A stretch of DNA of 46,846 nt from Solirubrobacterales bacterium (GTDB lineage Bacteria; Actinomycetota; Thermoleophilia; Solirubrobacterales; 70-9), in assembly GCA_020438425.1 (NCBI GenBank), contig JAGQUQ010000001.1:3431-50276 (forward strand), read 5' to 3'. The notes beneath the pieces were generated by a model. The model was not told the origin of the DNA and made no database searches. It worked only from the letters and a program-made list of their open reading frames with translations. The position numbers and the translations under genes are program-made. Each line of letters starts with the position of its first letter. The stretch's first letter is position 1. Of the stretch, positions 42,901 through 46,846 are shown piece by piece.

Positions 42901-43858
42901 CGGTCAGCGGGACTGCGGCACGGTAGCGGTAGGTGATCAGCTGACCGGGGGCGAGGTCGCCGGTGTCCCACTGGACGTGGGTGTAAACGGCGTTCGGCAT
43001 CGGACCGGCACCGTCCGGGTCGGCCATCACGGTTTCGACCAGCGAGGGCTTGTGGCAGTCGGTCACGGGCTGGACCACGATCGGGCCGGAGCCGGGGTAC
43101 TCATCGGCCGAGCCGGGGTTGGTCGGCGCGTTGGTCGTGTTGTCCGGGTCACCCTCACAACCGAGGAACTCGAGGTCGGCGGGCAGCCAGTCGTTCAGCC
43201 TGGTGCCGTTGGTCGCGTTGACGAAGTTGTTCTGGACCTTCAGCGTGTAGATCGTCTGGTGGTCGTGAACCCCGCGCAGGATCTCGCCTTCGCGGCTCGG
43301 CTCCGACTTGCTGATCTTGATCGCGTTGATCTTCGACTGCGTCGTAGTCGCGGCGCTGCCGGTGTAGGTGGCCGGCTTGGCGGTGCCGTCGGCGTTGAAG
43401 TCCGGCATGATCCGCGGATCGGTGTTGAGGAAGGCCTCGTACTGGATGTCGTAGGTGTTGCCGACGTCGTACTGCGCCTGGTCATGAGCCACCTGGAAGC
43501 TGACCGACTGCGAAGAATCCTCGACCAGGTCGGAAATGTTCTTGAACAGCAGCGTGGTCTTGCCGGTCGCGGGCTGGTTGTTGATCACGGTCGGGGCGAA
43601 GATTCCGCCACCGGCGTAGGAAATCCCGGCCGGAAGCACGACCCGGAAGGACAGGTTGTAGCCCTTGGGCTGGCCCGCACCGAGGGAGGCCGTTACCGAG
43701 ACATTGCCGTTCTCGCCGTAAAGCGGGCTCGATGAAGACGCCGAAAGCTGAAGATCAGGGGTTCCTGCAGCCTGGGCACCGGAAGCGGTGAACATACCTG
43801 CGAGAACGAGGGCGAAAACAGCGACGATTCGAAAAGAAACACGACTGAGGGGATTCAA
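36941..43858 (-). CDS. Giant secreted DUF11-repeat surface protein
   Basis: 2305 aa. Signal peptide ending at AQAAG (about residue 31). The body is a chain of about ten Ig-like DUF11-type modules, with repeated openings such as LKIEKSAPAQVNVFDEFDYT and LTYQIVVTNNGTSPAYDVTV. A Cys-containing region follows (LNPGEQKTIQAVCPNGY to LLCLGDRTAGE), then a linker and a Lys/Arg-rich beta module of about 95 residues starting GKGVTYSASGVTFTLKCSGACGG. There is no LPXTG and no C-terminal membrane helix. Such proteins are adhesins or wall components. TTG 43858 has GGAG five bases upstream. It shares its C-terminal part with the upstream paralogue. Confidence 0.85.
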   Translation of the reverse strand: MNPLSRVSFRIVAVFALVLAGMFTASGAQAAGTPDLQLSASSSSPLYGENGNVSVTASLGAGQPKGYNLSFRVVLPAGISYAGGGIFAPTVINNQPATGKTTLLFKNISDLVEDSSQSVSFQVAHDQAQYDVGNTYDIQYEAFLNTDPRIMPDFNADGTAKPATYTGSAATTTQSKINAIKISKSEPSREGEILRGVHDHQTIYTLKVQNNFVNATNGTRLNDWLPADLEFLGCEGDPDNTTNAPTNPGSADEYPGSGPIVVQPVTDCHKPSLVETVMADPDGAGPMPNAVYTHVQWDTGDLAPGQLITYRYRAAVPLTENTLNWSGATPATTGAQGANLDNNAVAPPKEIQDEQKIANYAIATGQYQSDVVAPFNVSDDTILNRTAEDLVVYKSNLTSGTLAQGEVNTWELRFRTGEYRYSDDIVVTDTLPSGYCPLGPVNYTTGNSASDSECAPTGDNPSAPYKSVTENADGTFTIVWDKSVFPKLGHTDVSDEFVITFPTKTRKNYQQNFQDSTPILAADSTSNKVDLTADAFSRCISPGSPDCATPGPRIWNDGQQPEPVVDASSSGQTAPQVTLKKEVAESGTNCQTATWVTTVPTYHPGDTVCWRLTINFPTKVDTHQLRVTDFLPRNAKYVPGSYQDTSGNTTMNSIDTGMSGDGVLFWDINGSYVPVGSQKFQVTIKTTIEPTGILSPVDIEGNLMKFAFENTPGTSFPLRDQVDFKTVAPTLTLKKGVRQIDSGTVYNPPVDGLTVRGGNVVTYQVDVKSSGETKDVQVWDQLPAAYDCTMVSAISDGGTCVDGGSGVDRIKWPAISTIADGATKSLTYKVTIPGTFGPENTYVNTAGVRQYEGDTNTGGRYIYTPQNNIDPNNPRTPNIARVDDTSNVKTPDVGLVKARTTSITETGNSATSQATIGELINYTVTATLPNGTTFGTNAKITDTPNSAATQPLTGPATATLNGSPLPGGWSISTVGQTITVNIPDNYVVPAGSDHTVVISFQTRVIDVAANVRGQSRTNQANVAWTDSTARSRNSNQVSTTIVEPLISQTKSNNKTTNAQPNEIVTYTLVTSNSSASNVSIAHDTVIKDVVPVGVTLVDGGGVPLADGAVVPGTSGATWDAATRTITSAASPAININPGGNVTWTYLAKVDAPAIAGSVFTNTANAKTTSINGTDANERTASSSTNTGYTASSSSNVRVGGSSVTKSVNPSWVTIGTPMSFKATVTIPKNLEFFNLTVRDILPDSIDFDGYTGSSCISGCSGSNPAPTVQNYNAQVTSSVTNIGWDLGHVSPGTADRVIEFTYNAHVRDTHRSGGAKVLAGENIVNSVRSMSNTSNKFVFNPNSIPSQGSFDHVSSEAKTTTPVREPKIVLDKKVKVGGGSFVDGPVQSQPNDALTYQIVVTNNGTSPAYDVTVDDMPDAELTNVVLASGAAYNTKMWSAGDRSMKWLIPGPIPVGGSVTLTYTATALPSAQLDNNSQAVNVADSDYWGIPVAERTNPWTYRHYDSNQDQVVVNFEFPELTVVKTTTAPGFPDIADAQVEQPFGWRIVVTNGATTAKAFDTVVRDVLPPDWTYNPGSTSITGATGGDPAVAPNASGDVLTWNFNGQVIQPGASVVITFTATPQLPARANPPVQVNDADAKTKDASGAGGNHSGPYEDEDDAKATLKFPIADLKIEKSAPAQVNVFDEFDYTLKITNKGPDTATQVTVSDPLPANLQFISSADCDATITCSLGTLASGASKTVTIRVKTTYLAGGTTIHNVAHVTGKEWEPTPEDNTDDADTIVIGLPDLKITKTALPTNARPGDVVTYTLKAENIGNAVAQNVVITDPIPVGLTFVSADAPCTESSGTVNCAIGSLAPGQVKTYQVKVTVDAWGNPNPNANHLLDVQKVETQIDLNPGEQKTIQAVCPNGYFVSDGSVRIDHIDQGTGDWTAPEVLESRASAPDRWQGTVKNTATGRAQAKIFAVCIKQTTVADGTHTHDLIVSAPITTSDEALAPGKKTATLECGPGQTAIAPGFVSTGAANLVYSEPEGNGWKFILDVHEPSQLTFSISCLTRQVSVTDGHTHDLKFQHIVKEFEIPAGTVNEAQLTCADGYKGIVADMDLDDGLVSLGNDPRPVTRAFKLYNPTDHALKARLSLLCLGDRTAGEHLPPKQFDNTAYITTTSFEFITDNNSSTATVIAEDTDNHEPIDPEEPVKPTPNNPVAKTIVGKGVTYSASGVTFTLKCSGACGGTAKLTTLKRVKVKGKSYRKGTVLAAKQYFIGKAGTRSVKLKVTRAGKGILKSGKVKRASLRINGGTSKVMKIGRR
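37185..37254. repeat. 70-base exact repeat, copy in the giant gene
   Basis: Identical to 44456-44525 over 70 bases, inside the codons of GKGVTYSASGVTFTLKC. Flanking codons differ at synonymous and other sites, which suggests local gene conversion. Confidence 0.85.
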
Positions 43859-44065
43859 TTTTTCTCCGATACTTCGTGGACACCGATTTCGGGGCCCGGT
43901 CCATTACTTGATGGCCTGTGTGAAACGGTGGGAAAGCCTCGGAGGCCAGGTCAACTGCCGCAAGAATTGAGATTTGCAGTTGACAGAGCTTGGTGAGATT
44001 CCCCCGGCCGCCTGCCGGTTCTCAAAGGGAATCAAGCTCGTCTCCCGTGTTCAGATTGGCTGTCA
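43859..44065 (-). promoter_or_regulatory. Long structured 5' leader of the giant surface-protein gene
   Basis: About 200 bases lie between the promoter and the TTG start. Complementary pairs seen: 43986-43992 with 44033-44039 (7 bases) extended by 43998-44003 with 44027-44032 (6 bases); 43950-43958 with 43976-43984 (9 bases, perfect); GCCTC-G-GAGGC at 43936-43946; and GGAC/GTCC at 43878-43902. No known riboswitch was recognised. No open frame of note is present. Confidence 0.55.
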
Positions 44066-44093
44066 ATAATAAGAACAATCCGTAACTTGTCAA
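44066..44093 (-). promoter_or_regulatory. Sigma-70-type promoter of the giant surface-protein gene
   Basis: TTGACA (44093-44088), 16-base spacer, TATTAT (44071-44066) on the minus strand. The local DNA is clearly AT-richer than the genome. It is the best canonical promoter in the window. Confidence 0.75.
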
Positions 44094-44100
44094 GTTACGG
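44080..44100. promoter_or_regulatory. Operator-like inverted repeat over the -35 box
   Basis: Perfect ten-base arms CCGTAACTTG and CAAGTTACGG around one central base. The -35 TTGACA lies in its middle, so a bound dimer would block polymerase. The regulator is not in view. Confidence 0.7.
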
Positions 44101-44154
44101 TCGGATTCCGAAAATTTTTGTTGGTGCCTGAGCAACCAAAGTTCCCGCTGCCTG

Positions 44155-44188
44155 CAACAAAAAGCCCCGGTCTGTGACCGGGGCTTTT
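44155..44188 (-). terminator. Rho-independent terminator of the upstream surface-protein gene
   Basis: Perfect stem GCCCCGGTC-tgt-GACCGGGGC (44164-44184); minus-strand transcription then meets TTTTTGTTG. It separates the two paralogues into different transcripts. Confidence 0.88.
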
Positions 44189-44211
44189 GCTCCCTGGCAG
44201 TTGGCCGGTGA

Positions 44212-46846
44212 CTAGGGTCGCCCGACCTTCACTACCTTCCTGGTCCCTCCAGAAATACTGAGGGCAGCCTTGCGGGCCTTGCCCTTCTTCAGGATCTTCC
44301 GGCCGGCTCCGGTCAGCTTCAGACTGACCTTCTTCGTGCCCGCCTTGCCGATGAAGTACTGCTTCGCGGCGAGCACGGTGCCCTTGCCGAACTTCTTGCC
44401 ACCAACCTTGATCTTCTTCAGGGTGGTCAGCTTCGCCGTGCCGCCACAGGCGCCGGAGCACTTCAGGGTGAAGGTCACCCCGCTGGCCGAGTAGGTCACA
44501 CCCTTGCCGACGATCGTCTTGGCGATCTGGTTGTTGACCGGGGGCTTGCCGTTGCCGTCGACCACCGGATCACCAACCGGTGCCAGGGTCGCATGGACCG
44601 AAACCGAAGACTCGTTGTTGAGCAGATCGGAGTCGTTGCTGGTCGAGGTGACCTTGCCTGTGTTGTCGATGTCCCGGCTGCCGTCACCAGTGATCGGTCC
44701 GGAGACGCGGTCACCGAGGCAGAGCAGGCTGTAGCGGACGGTCAGCGGATGGTCGGTCGGGTTGTAGACCTTGAAGGCCCGGGTGACCGGCCGCGGGTCG
44801 TTGCCGAGCGAGACCAGACCGTGATCCAGGTCCCAGCCGCCGACGATTCCCTTGCTGCCATCCGGGCAGGTCAACTGGACCTCGTGGACCTGACCGGGCT
44901 GGATGGTCTGCTCGGTCCAGATCCGGGTGAAGGAGAGGTCATGGCTGTGGCCGTCGTTCTCGGCCAGCGCCTGGCTGAGGCAGCGGATCGAGAAAGCGAC
45001 GTTGTCGCCGGAGACATCCGCATCGGTGTCAAAGACGAACTTCCAGCCGTTGCCTTCGGGCTGCGAGTACACCAGGTGCCCCGGTGAGTCGGTGATGAAA
45101 CCGGGCTGGATCGCCGTGGTTCCGTCCGGGCACTCGAGCACTGCCACGTTGTGGCCGGGCTCCAGCGAAACGGTCTTGCCGACCGGGTCACTGACCTTGA
45201 GCGCGTGGACCGTGGTGTCGGGGCTGGTCGTCTCGCGGATGCAGACGGCGAAGATCTTCGCCTGAACGCGGCCGGTCGCGGTGTTGGTCACCGTGCCCTG
45301 CCAGGTCTGGTTGTTGACCGCGCGGGACTCGGACACCTGAGCGGCAGTCCAGTCGCCGGTGCCCTGATCGATGTGATCGATCCGGACCGATCCGTCCGAG
45401 ACGAAGAAGCCCGAGGGGCAGGTCGCCTGGATCGTCCTGGTCTCGCCCGGGTTGAGGTCGATCTGGGTTTCAACCTTCTGGACATCGGTGCCGTGGTCGG
45501 TGCTGGTGGCGGTAACCGTCCAGCTCTTGACCTTGACCTTGATCTTCAGTGCGACCTCCTGGCCGGACTCGAGGTCACCCAGGGCGCAGGTCACCTTGCC
45601 ACCGGATTCGGTGCAGGGAGCATCGGCGGAAACGAAGGTGACTCCGGCCGGAAGATCGTCGGTGGCGACGACGCCGGTTGCCTTGCCCGGACCGTTGTTC
45701 TTGACCGTCAGGGTGTAGGTGATCTCGTCACCGGCCTGCGGATTCGCATTGTCAACGGTCTTGACGATCTGGACGTCGGCTTCCTTGATCACCGGAGTCG
45801 AGATCGTCGAGCTGTTGTTGTTGGTGTTCGGGTCGTGGACATTGCTGCTGACCGTGGCGGTGTTGCTCAGCGGGTTGGCAGCGCTGTCGGAGGCGACAAC
45901 CGAGATCCCGGTCTGGCCGAAACCGCCGGCCGCCAGGAAATTGATCGTGCAGGTGACGACCTGACCGGCCGCGCTGCAGCCGGGGGCGCCATCCACGTAG
46001 GTCAGACCGGCCGGGAGGGTGTCGGAAACGGTAACCCCGGTCACGTTGTCCGGACCGTTGTTGGTCACCTTGAAGGTGTAGGTGAACTCCACTCCGGGCT
46101 CTATCTGGGAGACGCTGGCGAGCTTCTCGATCTTCAGGTCGGCGACCGGGGAAACCGGCGTGGTGACCGTCGACTCGTTGTTGTTCAGGTTCGGGTCATG
46201 CTCGTTGCCGGCGGCCGAAGCCTTGTTCACGAGCTGGGAAGTGCCCGGCACGACCGTGCCGCTGACCTCGACCGTGAAGCTGCCGCCCACCGCGAGACCA
46301 CCGACCGCACAGGTGACCGTCGACGAGGAAACCGTGCAGGTGCCCGGCTTGTTCGTCGTGACTCCGGTCAGGCCCGCCGGCAGGTCGTCGGTCAGGACCA
46401 CACCGGTCGCGGCCGAGGTGCCGAGGTTCTCGACCTTGACCTCGTAGGTCACGGTGTTGCCGGTGAAGACATTGGCCGGTGACTTCTTGGTCTTGGTGAC
46501 CTTGAGGTCGGCCACCTTCTTGACGATGGTGTCCTCCGGGTCCTCGTTGTTCGAGGTGTCCGGATCGTTCTCGTTGCCGGTCACACCGGCGACGTTGTGG
46601 ATCGTGCCGCTGGCGTTGCCGGCGACCGACACAGTGATCGAAACCTGGCGGGAAGCACCCGAAGCAATCGGGCTCAGGTTGCAGGTGACCAGCTGCCCGG
46701 CCGCGCTGCAGCCGGCATCCCCGCTGAGGTAGGTCAGGCCGGCCGGCAGGGTGTCGGCGACCGTCACTCCGGTCGCCTGGTCGGGCCCGGCGTTGCTGAC
46801 GTTGAAGGTGTAGACGAGGTTGCCGCCCGGCAGAACCTGAGCCGGG
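44212..46846 (-). CDS. Second DUF11-repeat surface protein (partial, N-terminus outside window)
   Basis: The open frame continues past the window end, so 877 C-terminal codons are visible and no start is claimed. It contains part of one and three full DUF11 modules with the typical TYTLTVKNNGPGKATGVV and DDLPAGVTFVSADAPC wording. Then comes the same Cys-containing region (LNPGETRTIQATCPSG to LLCLGDRVSG) and the Lys/Arg-rich terminal module (GKGVTYSASGVTFTLKCSG to VVKVGRP) as in the downstream giant gene. The paralogues are tandem, in the same direction, separated by a terminator and a promoter. Likely secreted and surface-associated. Confidence 0.85.
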   Translation of the reverse strand, partial: PAQVLPGGNLVYTFNVSNAGPDQATGVTVADTLPAGLTYLSGDAGCSAAGQLVTCNLSPIASGASRQVSITVSVAGNASGTIHNVAGVTGNENDPDTSNNEDPEDTIVKKVADLKVTKTKKSPANVFTGNTVTYEVKVENLGTSAATGVVLTDDLPAGLTGVTTNKPGTCTVSSSTVTCAVGGLAVGGSFTVEVSGTVVPGTSQLVNKASAAGNEHDPNLNNNESTVTTPVSPVADLKIEKLASVSQIEPGVEFTYTFKVTNNGPDNVTGVTVSDTLPAGLTYVDGAPGCSAAGQVVTCTINFLAAGGFGQTGISVVASDSAANPLSNTATVSSNVHDPNTNNNSSTISTPVIKEADVQIVKTVDNANPQAGDEITYTLTVKNNGPGKATGVVATDDLPAGVTFVSADAPCTESGGKVTCALGDLESGQEVALKIKVKVKSWTVTATSTDHGTDVQKVETQIDLNPGETRTIQATCPSGFFVSDGSVRIDHIDQGTGDWTAAQVSESRAVNNQTWQGTVTNTATGRVQAKIFAVCIRETTSPDTTVHALKVSDPVGKTVSLEPGHNVAVLECPDGTTAIQPGFITDSPGHLVYSQPEGNGWKFVFDTDADVSGDNVAFSIRCLSQALAENDGHSHDLSFTRIWTEQTIQPGQVHEVQLTCPDGSKGIVGGWDLDHGLVSLGNDPRPVTRAFKVYNPTDHPLTVRYSLLCLGDRVSGPITGDGSRDIDNTGKVTSTSNDSDLLNNESSVSVHATLAPVGDPVVDGNGKPPVNNQIAKTIVGKGVTYSASGVTFTLKCSGACGGTAKLTTLKKIKVGGKKFGKGTVLAAKQYFIGKAGTKKVSLKLTGAGRKILKKGKARKAALSISGGTRKVVKVGRP
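44456..44525. repeat. 70-base exact repeat, copy in the upstream paralogue
   Basis: Exact match to 37185-37254; see that entry. Both copies encode the start of the terminal beta module in the same frame. Confidence 0.85.

Noticed and set aside
43859..44065. c-di-GMP riboswitch in the leader of the surface-protein gene
   Set aside because: Considered because such switches control adhesins, but the conserved GEMM sequence blocks were not found by eye.
1..46846. CRISPR arrays, tRNA or rRNA genes, insertion sequences
   Set aside because: No regularly spaced direct repeats, no tRNA-like T-loop in any gap, and no transposase-like proteins were seen; most gaps are too short for RNA genes.

Overview
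The window is a piece of a GC-rich chromosome with tightly packed genes, many GTG/TTG starts and few intergenic gaps. Gene content (a nuoA-I complex I operon, actinobacterial-type lone RibD_C reductase, PucR regulator, PfkB kinase, proteins with lysine/arginine-rich C-terminal beta modules) fits an actinobacterium, most likely the Thermoleophilia/Solirubrobacterales lineage. That placement is inferred from protein style, not from a marker comparison.

Region 1 (1-9311, minus strand) is the respiratory complex I operon nuoA-B-C-D-E-F-G-H-I, read leftwards and leaving the window inside nuoI. Nearly every junction overlaps by 1-10 bases. Four short GC-rich palindromic elements of one family sit in frame inside nuoG, nuoF and (twice) nuoC. 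They add Pro/Gly-rich peptides in loops or tails, much like the coding palindromic elements of Rickettsia. This is the most unusual feature of the window.

Region 2 (9465-21182) holds mixed housekeeping genes: a small membrane protein, a PhzF-like protein with a flavin reductase, a lipoprotein cytochrome c, serS with a NarL-type response regulator, msrB, a secreted CAP-domain protein, acetyl-CoA synthetase, membrane proteins, a PucR regulator and a zinc-ribbon-like protein.

Region 3 (21179-36862) holds an alpha/beta hydrolase lacking its nucleophile and apparently starting at CTG, a TadE-like protein, a frameshifted DUF2804-like gene with a large inverted repeat in front of it, a sulfotransferase, a RibD_C reductase, an acyl-CoA dehydrogenase close to an APH-type kinase (the two halves of the ACAD10/11 architecture), a PAS histidine kinase with a receiver protein, a quinone oxidoreductase with a DEAD-box helicase, a PfkB kinase with an acyltransferase, citrate synthase and two small unknown proteins. 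Many genes here carry a TANNNT box only 6-9 bases before the start codon and no Shine-Dalgarno, which suggests leaderless transcripts. Convergent gene pairs often share or abut their stop codons.

Region 4 (36941-46846, minus strand) holds two paralogous giant secreted proteins built of DUF11-like beta modules with near-identical C-terminal modules. The complete one (2305 aa) has its own promoter with an inverted repeat over the -35 box and a roughly 200-base leader that can fold into several stems. The upstream one leaves the window at its 5' side. No tRNA, rRNA, CRISPR, transposase or prophage gene was seen.
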